Assembly (NCBI GenBank): GCA_021785495.1 | Contig: JAJYFB010000007.1 | Location: 1 to 50,747, forward strand | Direction: 5' to 3' | Length of the DNA stretch: 50,747 nucleotides | Origin: Acidobacteriota bacterium | GTDB lineage: Bacteria; Acidobacteriota; Terriglobia; Terriglobales; Acidobacteriaceae | Shown: positions 43,272 through 50,747 of the stretch, piece after piece | Numbering within the stretch: the first letter of the stretch is position 1 | Layout: every line of letters starts with the position of its first letter | Notes under the pieces: generated by a model | What the model was told of the DNA's origin: nothing | Database searches by the model: none | Seen by the model: only the letters and a program-made list of their open reading frames with translations | Position numbers and translations under genes: made by a program

Positions 43272-44636
43272 ATGGCCACCATGTCGTTTGCAGCCAAAGT
43301 CGCGGGAAGCCGGCTTTCCACCGATCAACCGGAGACCGACGAAGGAAACGTGCAGCAAAGCACGCAGAAAAATCTGCGCCGCCGTATGCGGCGGATCGAG
43401 AGCCGTCTGCTGCTGCAAAGCGTGATGGTCGTCGTCATGCCATCGCTGCTGTGGCTTGCGCTCGAACGGTCGATCGGGCCGGCCCTGGTGGGCTATCGCC
43501 TGATGGCCGCGCTGCTGATCTTCGTCTTCCAGGTTGCGCCGTTTTTGTTCGTCGAATGGCTCAACTGGCGCTCGGCCCAGCGCGCCGTCTCCGAGATGTG
43601 GGCCTTTGGCGACCTGCGCTACGGCGAGCTGTCGCGCGTGCTGGCCGGGGGCAAAACCCTGGCCGCCGAAATTGCCGACTCGCATCTGTATATCGACATT
43701 CTGCACGAGCAGATCGGCAACTCGCTCGAGGACTCCGAGCAGGAGGTGACGGCGGCCATCGGGCAGATCGACAGCCTGATCCGGCGATCGATCGAGTTGA
43801 AGCAGCATCTGGCGCAATCGATCGAGAACGGCAAGCAACTGAAGGTGACCACCGAGGCCAGCGTGAGCCGCAACCGGGAGATCGTCTCCGCCCTCCAGAT
43901 GCAGCAGGAGATGCAGATGCTGCAACTGCGGCAGAACTTCGAACGCATTCGCAACCTGGCCGGCGGCGTCAGCGCCCTGACCCCGCTGATTCAGGTCATC
44001 ACCTCCATTGCGGAAAAGACGCACCTGCTGGCGCTGAATGCGGAGATTGAGGCGGCGCGTGCCGGCGGCGAGGCCGGGCGCAGTTTTTCCGTCGTTGCTT
44101 CCGAAGTTCGCCGTCTGGCCGAGAACACGGCCAACGCTGCCGCCGATGTCAATCAGAAAATCACCGCGACCAGCAAAAGCGTCGAGTCCGAGCTGCAGGC
44201 CGCGCAGACCGCGCTGCACGAGCAGGAAGAAAACGCCGCCATGAGCCACCTGACGGCCGACCTCGACGAGATGCAGCACGAGTTCTCGCACAACAGCGAA
44301 CTGCTGCTCGCAGTCATCACCGAAGTCGAAGCCAGTTACAGCGAGAGCGTCGAACGGCTCTCGGAGGCGCTTGGGCACATCCAGTTCCAGGACGTGATGC
44401 GCCAGCGCATGGGCCACGTGCAGGAGGCCCTCGGCGATATGCGCGAGCACCTGCAGGAGCTGGCTTCGCTCCAATGCGACTCCGGATGGGACGGAGTTCT
44501 GCCCCGCACCTTCCAGGGAATTCTCGCCTCCCACCTCGATCAGTATCGAATGGCCAGCCAGACGCGGACGCATCTGGCCATCGCCGGCGGCGCCGTCCAG
44601 AGCGCCGCTTCCGGTCCATCGATCGAACTGTTTTAG
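43272..44636 (+). CDS. Membrane receptor-like chemotaxis protein with CheZ-like C-terminal motif
   Basis: 454 residues. Two TM helices (about 46-64 and 74-96) are separated by only about 10 residues, so there is almost no external sensor domain. A long coiled coil carries a degenerate MCP tip, [19 protein letters not shown] ... [15 protein letters not shown], where canonical receptors have [18 protein letters not shown]. Near the end, [15 protein letters not shown] (D374, Q378) resembles the CheZ phosphatase D-x-x-x-Q motif. Placed 3 bp after the CheY-like gene. It probably senses an intracellular or membrane cue and may dephosphorylate the regulator (inference). Confidence 0.83.
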   Translation: MATMSFAAKVAGSRLSTDQPETDEGNVQQSTQKNLRRRMRRIESRLLLQSVMVVVMPSLLWLALERSIGPALVGYRLMAALLIFVFQVAPFLFVEWLNWRSAQRAVSEMWAFGDLRYGELSRVLAGGKTLAAEIADSHLYIDILHEQIGNSLEDSEQEVTAAIGQIDSLIRRSIELKQHLAQSIENGKQLKVTTEASVSRNREIVSALQMQQEMQMLQLRQNFERIRNLAGGVSALTPLIQVITSIAEKTHLLALNAEIEAARAGGEAGRSFSVVASEVRRLAENTANAAADVNQKITATSKSVESELQAAQTALHEQEENAAMSHLTADLDEMQHEFSHNSELLLAVITEVEASYSESVERLSEALGHIQFQDVMRQRMGHVQEALGDMREHLQELASLQCDSGWDGVLPRTFQGILASHLDQYRMASQTRTHLAIAGGAVQSAASGPSIELF

Positions 44637-45020
44637 GCGCAACGCGCGTCCTCTGGGCGCCCCTCCTTGCCTGCGCCGGATGCGGACAGGGAGAGCGCGC
44701 TTGGCCGCGGCAATGCGGAGACCCTCCCGCGCACGAAAGCAGCCGGCGCCGTGCGCTACGGCGTTCGGGCGGGTTCACAATCGGGAATCCGCTGTTTCTG
44801 TGATTTTTCCAATGGATTTTGTTCCTTTTTTCCCCTCCGAATTGCACGGTCGAGGCCGATACCTGTTTCAGCCATTCAGCGCAAAAAGCAAAAAGCTGTT
44901 CAGTACAGGGTCGGACCCGGTTGACGCGGAGAGCGCGCGCCGGTGAGGACTGCACGGGGCGCTGCGCGCGCGGCACGGGCTCCATGTTTGCAGGAAATGG
45001 ATTTCGCGGGAGGGTTGTCG
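44637..45020 (+). other. Intergenic region before the STAS gene
   Basis: 384 bp. A short T-rich, less GC-rich stretch (44800-44850) could hold a promoter, but no good -35/-10 pair was found; a GCCGATAC near 44855 lacks a matching TAAA for a flagellar-type promoter. No gene is supported here. Confidence 0.4.
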
Positions 45021-45332
45021 ATGGGAGTTGCGTTGCGCCAAACCAACGATGCGAGCCAAATCGTGCTTGAAGGCCCGATCGACATCACTGTTGCGGCGGA
45101 GTTGAAGACCGCGCTCGTCGAGGCCCTCGCAGCCGCGACGCCGGGGAAGAAGATCGGCGTCGCGGCCGAGGCCGCAGTCTCGCTCGACGTGACCGCATAC
45201 CAATTGTTATGGGCGGCAGGCCGAGAAGCCAAAAACGCGGGCGTTGCGATCGCGCTCGACGGCGCAATTCCAGAAGCAGCGAGCCGGGCGCTTGCCGAAA
45301 TCGGTCTCGACACAGGCGCGTTGTTTTCCTGA
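45021..45332 (+). CDS. STAS-domain protein
   Basis: 103 residues from ATG 45021, with GGGAGGG at 6 nt; ATG 44997 would add 8 residues. The fold pattern LEGPIDITVAAELKTALVEAL, then VSLDVTAYQLLWAAGREAKNAGV, matches STAS/anti-anti-sigma modules. The usual phospho-site DSSG is here DVTA. STAS proteins of this kind occur in chemosensory clusters. Lies 81 bp before cheA. Confidence 0.78.
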   Translation: MGVALRQTNDASQIVLEGPIDITVAAELKTALVEALAAATPGKKIGVAAEAAVSLDVTAYQLLWAAGREAKNAGVAIALDGAIPEAASRALAEIGLDTGALFS

Positions 45333-45413
45333 GCGGAGCGCCGGGCTCGATCTGCCGCCGGATCATCAGCCACGGGCCCGCACAGCGGGCCGGAAGCGAG
45401 TGAAGCACGGGCC

Positions 45414-47594
45414 ATGAACAAAACGATTGCAGGCAACGCCGAGCAGTTCAAGCAGAGTTTCCGCGAAGAGGCGCGCGAAATTCTCGCCGATCTGGAGTCC
45501 GCGCTTCTGGAATTGCATGAAAACCGCGGCGACAAGGATCTGATCGGGCGCATCTTTCGCGGGCTGCATACCATCAAGGGCTCCGGGGCGATGTTCGGCT
45601 TCGAGCGCCTGGCCGCTTTTGTTCACGATCTGGAGACAGCCTTCGACCGGGTGCGCAACGGGCGGATTGAGGCCAGCGCGGAGTTGATCGACGTGACGCT
45701 GAGCGCGCTCGATCAGATTGCGGCGATGCTCGAAGCGGCGGGCGATGGAGCGGCGGCCGCCGATGCCGCCGCCTGCGCGGCGATCCTCGAAAAGGTGCGT
45801 CGTCTGGCCGCAATCGAGGAGATGGCTGCGCCGGAGAGAAAACCGGCGATAGCGCCGCCGGATCTCGCGATGAACGCTGGCGTCCTCCGCAGGTGGCGCA
45901 TCCATTTTGCGCCGGGGCCGGAGCTGATGCGCTGTGGAGCCAATCCCGCGCTGCTGCTCGGCGAGCTGCGCACACTCGGCGCACTGGCGGTGCGGGCCTC
46001 GCTCGACGCCGTTCCGCCTCTTGCCGAGATCGACCCGGAACGCTGCTATGTGAGCTGGGATCTGGAATTGACGACGGCCGCTGGCGTCGAGGCGCTTCGC
46101 GATGTCTTCATCTTCGTCGAGGACGCCTGCAAACTGGAGATTGCGCCAGAGAGCGAGGAGGCTCCGGCGGCGGAAGCCACGCCAGTTGCTGCCGCGCCGC
46201 CTTTCAGCGAGGCCGACCGGACGGCGCGGGCGCTTGAGGAAAAGCGCGCCGTCTCGCCCGGCCGGCGCAGCTCGGACAAGCCGGACAGCGCCACGAGCCT
46301 GCGCGTGCCGGCCGCCAAGCTGGACCGGTTCGTCGACCTGGTGGGCGAATTGGTCACCGTCGAGGCGCGTCTGGGCGAGCTGGCCGCGCAAAGCGGCGAT
46401 CCTGAACTGGCCTCGGTCTCCGAAGAGGTCGAGCGGCTGACCTCGGCCCTGCGTGAGAGTTCGATGAACCTGCGCATGATGCCCATCCGCTCGACCTTCG
46501 AAAAATTCCGGCGGCTGGTGCACGATCTGGCGCGCGACCTGGGCAAAAATGTGGAACTGACCATCGAGGGCGCCGATACGGAACTGGACAAGACGGTGGT
46601 CGAGCAGTTGGGCGATCCGCTGATGCACTTGATCCGCAACAGCATGGATCACGGCATCGAGCCGGCCGCCGAGCGCGCCACGAGCGGCAAGCCGCCCACG
46701 GCGACGATTCATCTGGCGGCGCGTCACGCCGGCGCTCAGGTGCAGGTTTCCGTCTCCGACGACGGCCGCGGCATCGACAGCGAGGCCGTGCGGCGGCGCG
46801 CCATCGAGCGCGGCCTGATTGCGGCCGATGCGCAACTGACGGAAGCGCAGATCTTCCACCTGATCTTCGAGCCGGGTTTCTCGACGGCGCAGCAGGTCAC
46901 CGACCTCTCCGGCCGGGGCGTGGGCATGGACGTGGTGCGGCAGAAGGTGGAGAGCCTGCGCGGCGCGGTCGAGGTCGCAAGCCGCCGCGGCGAGGGAACG
47001 CGCGTCACGCTCGAGCTGCCGTTGACGATGGCCATCATCGACGGGCTGCTGGTGGGCGTTGGCGACGGCTGCTTCGTGTTGCCGCTGGCCAGCACCCTCG
47101 AGTGCATCGAGCTGACCCGCGAGGAGATTGTCCGCGCCAACGGCAAGCACATCGCCAACGTGCGCGGCGAGCTGGTTCCCTACCTCCGGCTGCGCGAGCA
47201 CTTCGGCCTGCCGCCGGAGGGGCCGGCGATCGAGCAGGGCATGGTGGTGGAAACCGGCGCAGGCCGCTGCGCCCTCGTCGTCGACCGGGTGATCGGCAAT
47301 TGCCAGACGGTGATCAAGAGTCTGGGCCGGTTCTATCGCCACGTGCAGACCGTCTCCGGGGCCACCATCCTCGGCAACGGCAGCGTGGCGCTGATTCTCG
47401 ATCCCGAGCGATTGATGCAGGAGGCCGTGCGCGAGGAGGCGCGCAACCGGGCTGGGCCGGGGCTGAACCGGTGCAACGGTCCCGGCAAGAACCACGGAGC
47501 CGGTGAAAACAGATTGACCCAGGAAAGTGAAGTGCAGCGAGCGGCCCTTGCGGCCCAAGGCAGCGCCGGACCGGACGCCGGCGCACGAACGTAG
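45414..47594 (+). CDS. cheA: Chemotaxis-type histidine kinase CheA
   Basis: 726 residues. The HPt domain carries the phosphorylated H52 in [12 protein letters not shown]2-like domain spans about 165-250. Dimerisation begins at about 293 ([19 protein letters not shown]). The HATPase has the N box [12 protein letters not shown] (about 405), DDGRGID (about 449) and GRGVGMDVV (about 500). The CheW-like domain is about 540-690. All catalytic elements are intact. It should phosphorylate the CheY-like protein at 42894 and receive signals from the two receptor-like proteins beside it. Confidence 0.95.
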   Translation: MNKTIAGNAEQFKQSFREEAREILADLESALLELHENRGDKDLIGRIFRGLHTIKGSGAMFGFERLAAFVHDLETAFDRVRNGRIEASAELIDVTLSALDQIAAMLEAAGDGAAAADAAACAAILEKVRRLAAIEEMAAPERKPAIAPPDLAMNAGVLRRWRIHFAPGPELMRCGANPALLLGELRTLGALAVRASLDAVPPLAEIDPERCYVSWDLELTTAAGVEALRDVFIFVEDACKLEIAPESEEAPAAEATPVAAAPPFSEADRTARALEEKRAVSPGRRSSDKPDSATSLRVPAAKLDRFVDLVGELVTVEARLGELAAQSGDPELASVSEEVERLTSALRESSMNLRMMPIRSTFEKFRRLVHDLARDLGKNVELTIEGADTELDKTVVEQLGDPLMHLIRNSMDHGIEPAAERATSGKPPTATIHLAARHAGAQVQVSVSDDGRGIDSEAVRRRAIERGLIAADAQLTEAQIFHLIFEPGFSTAQQVTDLSGRGVGMDVVRQKVESLRGAVEVASRRGEGTRVTLELPLTMAIIDGLLVGVGDGCFVLPLASTLECIELTREEIVRANGKHIANVRGELVPYLRLREHFGLPPEGPAIEQGMVVETGAGRCALVVDRVIGNCQTVIKSLGRFYRHVQTVSGATILGNGSVALILDPERLMQEAVREEARNRAGPGLNRCNGPGKNHGAGENRLTQESEVQRAALAAQGSAGPDAGART

Positions 47595-47704
47595 GCAGAT
47601 CAACCCGGAGCGTCTTCCGGCTTTCCGTTTCGACGCCACCGTCCCCGGCGGGACGGCTGCCGGACGGAGCGTGCGGAGAACGGTCCCGAAGGAGGGGAAA
47701 TTCG

Positions 47705-50647
47705 ATGGGTACAGCAGTGGTAAGCACAGACCGGCAGCTCGATGGCGCCGGCAACGGAAACGGCGGGCACCGGCACGGCGAGGAACCGCACGGCCGCAAG
47801 CAGCCCGTAAAGCGGACGCACGAGGAAGAGCTGTCGCTGGTGCTCGACGAGGTCATGCGCCTGGTGGACGCCTCGAAAGAGGGCCGCCTGAGCGAGCGCG
47901 GACGGGCCACGCAATTCAACGGCATGCACCGCGAGATTGTGCAGGGCGTCAATGAGATGCTCGACGCGATCCTGCTGCCGATTGGCGAGGGCAACCGGAT
48001 TCTGGCGCAGATTTCCTCGGGCAAGATCGACGAGCTGATCGCGCAGACCTACAAAGGCGACCACGAGAAGATGAAGGTGGCCGTCAACAATGTGGGCATC
48101 GTCCTGCAGGGGCTGCAAAAAGAGCTGGCGCGTCTGATCGAAGCCTCCAAGGAAGGCCAGCTCTCCGATCGCGGCAAGCCGGAGCAGTTCCAGGGCGCGT
48201 ACGCGGAGATTGTGCGCGGCGTCAACATCATGCTCGACGCGATCCTGCTGCCGATTGGCGAGGGCAACCGGATTCTGGCGCAGATCTCGTCGGGCAAGAT
48301 CGACGAACTGATCGCGCAGACTTACAAAGGCGACCACGAGAAGATGAAGGTGGCCGTCAACAATGTGGGCATCGTCCTGCAGGAGCTGAACAAGGAGTTG
48401 GGACGGCTGGCTGAAGCCGGGCGGCAGGGGCAACTGGCGACGCGCGGCAACCACGACCGGTTCCAGGGCGCATTTGCCGGAATCATTCGCGGCGTGAACG
48501 ACACGCTCGACGCCATAATCGCTCCGCTCAATGTCTCGGCCCGCTACGTCGATCTGATCTCGAAGGGCGACATTCCGCCGCAGATTACCGACAACTACAA
48601 CGGCGACTTCAACGTCATCAAGAACAACCTGAACGCCTGTATCGGCGCGGTCGACGCGCTGGTGAGCGCAGTCAATATGCTCTCCGGCGCCGCGATCGAC
48701 GGCCGGCTGGCGACGCGCGCCGACACCTCGAAGCACCAAGGCGACTATCGCAGGATCGTCGAAGGCGTCAACCAGACGCTCGATACGCTGGTGGGCTTTC
48801 TGGACAACATGCCCACGCCCTGCATGGTGATCAACAAGAACATGCAGGTGCAGTACATGAACCGTGCGGGCGCGGGTCTGGGAAACACGACCAGCGAACA
48901 ACTAGTCCGTTCGAATACGCATTGTTACGATCACTTCCGCACGACGGATTGCAAGACCGAGCGCTGCGCCTGCACGCGGGCGATGCGCGCCAACGGCGAG
49001 GCGGACAGCGAGACCGAGGCCCATCCCGGCGGGCGCAATCTGGACATTCAGTACACCGGCGTGCCCATCCGCAACCGCGAAGGAGACGTCATCGGCGCCT
49101 TCGAGGTCGTGACTGACATGACGGCCGTCAAGCAGGCGGCGCGGCTCAGCGAGAAGATCGCGCAGTTTCAAGGCGTCGAAGTGGCGCGGCTCAGCGCGAA
49201 TCTGAACAAGATCGCCTCGGGCGATCTCAAGGTAGACCTGAAGGTAGCCGAACCCGATGCCGACACCAAGGCCACGCACGACAATTTCGCGAACATTGCT
49301 TCCGCCCTCGGCAAGAGCGTCGAGGCGATCAGCGCGCTGGCCGCCGACGCCAGCATGTTGTCGAAGGCCGCCGTCGAGGGCAAGCTGGCGACGCGGGCCG
49401 ACGTCTCGAAACATCTGGGCGACTACCGCAAGATCGTCGAGGGGGTCAACGACACGCTCGATGCGGTGATCGGACCGTTGAACGTGGCCGCCAATTACGT
49501 CGAGAAAATCTCGAAGGGCGACATTCCGCCGCAGATTACCGACAACTACAACGGCGACTTCAACGTCATCAAGAACAACCTGAACACGCTGATCGTGGCC
49601 ATGAACGACATCACCAAGGCGGCCGAGGAGGTGGCCAACGGCAACCTCACGGTCGAGTTGCGCGAGCGCTCGGCCGAGGACAAGCTGATGCGGGCGCTCT
49701 CGTCGATGGTCAGCGGGCTGACGCAGACGGTGGCCGACATCCGCTCGATCGCCAGCGAGGTGGCCGCGGCCAGCCAGTCGATCTCGGCGGCTTCGGTGCA
49801 GGTTTCAAAGGGCGCCAGCGCGCAGGCGGCGGCGGCCGAAGAGGCCTCGTCGTCGATGGAAGAGATGGTGTCGAACATCAAGCAGAACGCCGACAACGCG
49901 CAGCAGACCGACAAGATTGCCAACAAGAGCGCCAAAGACGCGCAGGAGAGCGGCAAGAGCGTGCTCGAAGCGGTCAACGCGATGAAGGAGATCGCCAACA
50001 AGATCTCGATCATCGAGGAGATTGCGCGGCAGACCAACCTGCTGGCGCTGAACGCGGCCATTGAGGCGGCCCGCGCCGGCGAACACGGCAAGGGCTTTGC
50101 CGTGGTGGCGGCCGAGGTGCGCAAGCTGGCCGAGCGCAGCCAGAAGGCGGCCGGCGAGATCAACCAGCTCTCCTCGACCACGCTGCGCGTCAGCGAGAAG
50201 TCGGGCGAGATGCTGGAAAAACTGGTTCCGGACATTCAGCGCACGGCCGAGCTGGTGCAGGAGATCTCGGCGGCCAGCAAGGAGCAGGACACCGGCGCCG
50301 AGCAGATCAACAAGGCGCTGCAGCAACTGGAGCAGGTGATCCAGCAGAACGCCTCGGCGGCCGAAGAGATGGCCTCGACGACCGAGGAGTTGAGCGGTCA
50401 GAGCGAGCAGTTGGTCAGCGCGCTCTCCTTCTTCCACACCGGCGACGAGAACGGCGGTCCGTCGCGGCGCGGCGCGGCTGGGGCCAGAACGGCGAAGCCC
50501 GTCGCGGCGGCGCCGTCGGTCCGATCCGCAAAGCCCGGGAACGGTCACGGCGCGGTTGCGGCGTCCAAGCTGGCGTCCCAATCGGGCGTCCATCTGCGGC
50601 TCAACGACAAGCACGACGAAATGGACAGTGAATTCGAGCGGTACTGA
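47705..50647 (+). CDS. Soluble methyl-accepting chemotaxis receptor with HAMP-type array and PAS domain
   Basis: 980 residues, with no TM segment and no signal peptide, so cytoplasmic. Four related units with the pattern L..RG...F.G...IV.GVN..LDAI lie at about 45-365, and one more lies at about 555-600. A PAS domain (about 362-485) sits between, with [22 protein letters not shown] and the cluster [18 protein letters not shown]. The signalling domain (about 690-930) has the canonical tip [20 protein letters not shown]. No NWETF-type CheR tether at the C-terminus (ends EMDSEFERY). AGGAGGGG precedes the ATG 47705. It lies 110 bp after cheA. Confidence 0.92.
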   Translation: MGTAVVSTDRQLDGAGNGNGGHRHGEEPHGRKQPVKRTHEEELSLVLDEVMRLVDASKEGRLSERGRATQFNGMHREIVQGVNEMLDAILLPIGEGNRILAQISSGKIDELIAQTYKGDHEKMKVAVNNVGIVLQGLQKELARLIEASKEGQLSDRGKPEQFQGAYAEIVRGVNIMLDAILLPIGEGNRILAQISSGKIDELIAQTYKGDHEKMKVAVNNVGIVLQELNKELGRLAEAGRQGQLATRGNHDRFQGAFAGIIRGVNDTLDAIIAPLNVSARYVDLISKGDIPPQITDNYNGDFNVIKNNLNACIGAVDALVSAVNMLSGAAIDGRLATRADTSKHQGDYRRIVEGVNQTLDTLVGFLDNMPTPCMVINKNMQVQYMNRAGAGLGNTTSEQLVRSNTHCYDHFRTTDCKTERCACTRAMRANGEADSETEAHPGGRNLDIQYTGVPIRNREGDVIGAFEVVTDMTAVKQAARLSEKIAQFQGVEVARLSANLNKIASGDLKVDLKVAEPDADTKATHDNFANIASALGKSVEAISALAADASMLSKAAVEGKLATRADVSKHLGDYRKIVEGVNDTLDAVIGPLNVAANYVEKISKGDIPPQITDNYNGDFNVIKNNLNTLIVAMNDITKAAEEVANGNLTVELRERSAEDKLMRALSSMVSGLTQTVADIRSIASEVAAASQSISAASVQVSKGASAQAAAAEEASSSMEEMVSNIKQNADNAQQTDKIANKSAKDAQESGKSVLEAVNAMKEIANKISIIEEIARQTNLLALNAAIEAARAGEHGKGFAVVAAEVRKLAERSQKAAGEINQLSSTTLRVSEKSGEMLEKLVPDIQRTAELVQEISAASKEQDTGAEQINKALQQLEQVIQQNASAAEEMASTTEELSGQSEQLVSALSFFHTGDENGGPSRRGAAGARTAKPVAAAPSVRSAKPGNGHGAVAASKLASQSGVHLRLNDKHDEMDSEFERY
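47957..48110 (+). repeat. Near-identical intragenic repeat, copy 1 (partner 48230-48383)
   Basis: 154 bp are almost identical to 48230-48383, an offset of exactly 273 bp (91 codons). Only a few third-position changes were seen. It encodes part of one HAMP-type unit, [20 protein letters not shown] onward. Confidence 0.85.
48557..48634 (+). repeat. 78-bp exact intragenic repeat, copy 1 (partner 49508-49585)
   Basis: These 78 bp, encoding [19 protein letters not shown] onward, recur without any mismatch 951 bp downstream at 49508-49585, on the other side of the PAS domain. Confidence 0.9.
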
Positions 50648-50713
50648 CCGCGCGGGCGAGCGCCGTCGAGGCGCTTCGTCCCACGTCTTCCAACCAGGGA
50701 AAGGAGGGAAACG

Positions 50714-50747
50714 ATGAGTGTAGGCGAAATTACGGAGACGCGGCAGT
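50714..50747 (+). CDS. Start of next chemosensory gene (probably cheW), cut by window edge
   Basis: An ATG at 50714 follows a strong AAGGAGGGAA Shine-Dalgarno and encodes MSVGEITETRQ before the window ends. Its place after cheA and the receptor makes a CheW-type adaptor the likeliest guess, but only 11 codons are visible. Confidence 0.4.
   Translation, partial: MSVGEITETRQ

Noticed and set aside
44840-44870. Flagellar-type (sigma-28) promoter before the STAS gene
   Set aside because: GCCGATAC resembles the -10, but no TAAA stands at the right distance.

Overview
The window looks like chromosomal DNA of an acidobacterium (Acidobacteriota, probably the Acidobacteriaceae/Terriglobia group). 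This is inferred from the high GC content, dense ATGA-overlapping operons, secreted lipoproteins of acidobacterial type (DUF4382/DUF5666, DUF3106), Ig-like repeats with a YGT...QLNA signature, and an intergenic palindromic element. No plasmid, phage or CRISPR functions are seen. The only transposon trace is a decayed IS630-type fragment near 6.0 kb.

Layout. 0-6 kb: the start of an ABC exporter (minus strand, cut by the window edge), then a trehalose module in which a GH15 glucosidase/trehalase (minus) diverges from otsA-otsB (plus). This OtsA carries an N-terminal two-TM, periplasmic sensor-like region. 6-14.5 kb: an all-minus run of mutS, nagZ, anmK, a peptide-binding lipoprotein and an MscS channel, with peptidoglycan recycling at its core. 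A six-run G-quadruplex-type tract lies between mutS and nagZ. 14.6-19.8 kb: a secreted protein, then a tightly overlapping ccsA/hemX-like, hemA, hemC, hemD operon. 19.9-24.6 kb: a secreted glycine-zipper protein, tRNA-Val(CAC), an ECF sigma/anti-sigma pair with a DUF3106 protein, and a membrane protein. 24.7-34.6 kb: a SWIM-SNF2 helicase, an ArsC-type phosphatase/reductase behind a near-consensus sigma-70 promoter, a Met/Gly-rich lipoprotein, a 153-bp element with 19-bp terminal inverted repeats, a lone DppB-type permease, an Nramp transporter behind a 23-bp palindrome, and mutY.

34.8-40.9 kb holds the most unusual locus. A long structured leader precedes a 1570-residue protein that joins a pseudo-receiver and a CpaE/MinD-type ATPase to 13 tandem 76-residue Ig-like repeats. 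There is no visible export signal. The repeat array is bracketed by two copies of a 22-residue motif, and the gene overlaps a TonB-family gene. 41-42.6 kb is a processive GT2 synthase (minus). 42.9 kb to the end is a chemosensory cluster: a CheY-like regulator, a membrane receptor-like protein with a CheZ-like FQDxxRQ motif, a STAS protein, CheA, a soluble receptor with a HAMP-type array and a PAS domain, and the first codons of another gene (probably cheW).

Reading together: the hem genes make uroporphyrinogen III; NagZ and AnmK process recovered muropeptides; OtsAB and GH15 make and probably degrade trehalose; and the ATPase-Ig/TonB pair, GT2 and chemosensory genes form a plausible envelope or surface-behaviour region. 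The last link rests only on proximity.
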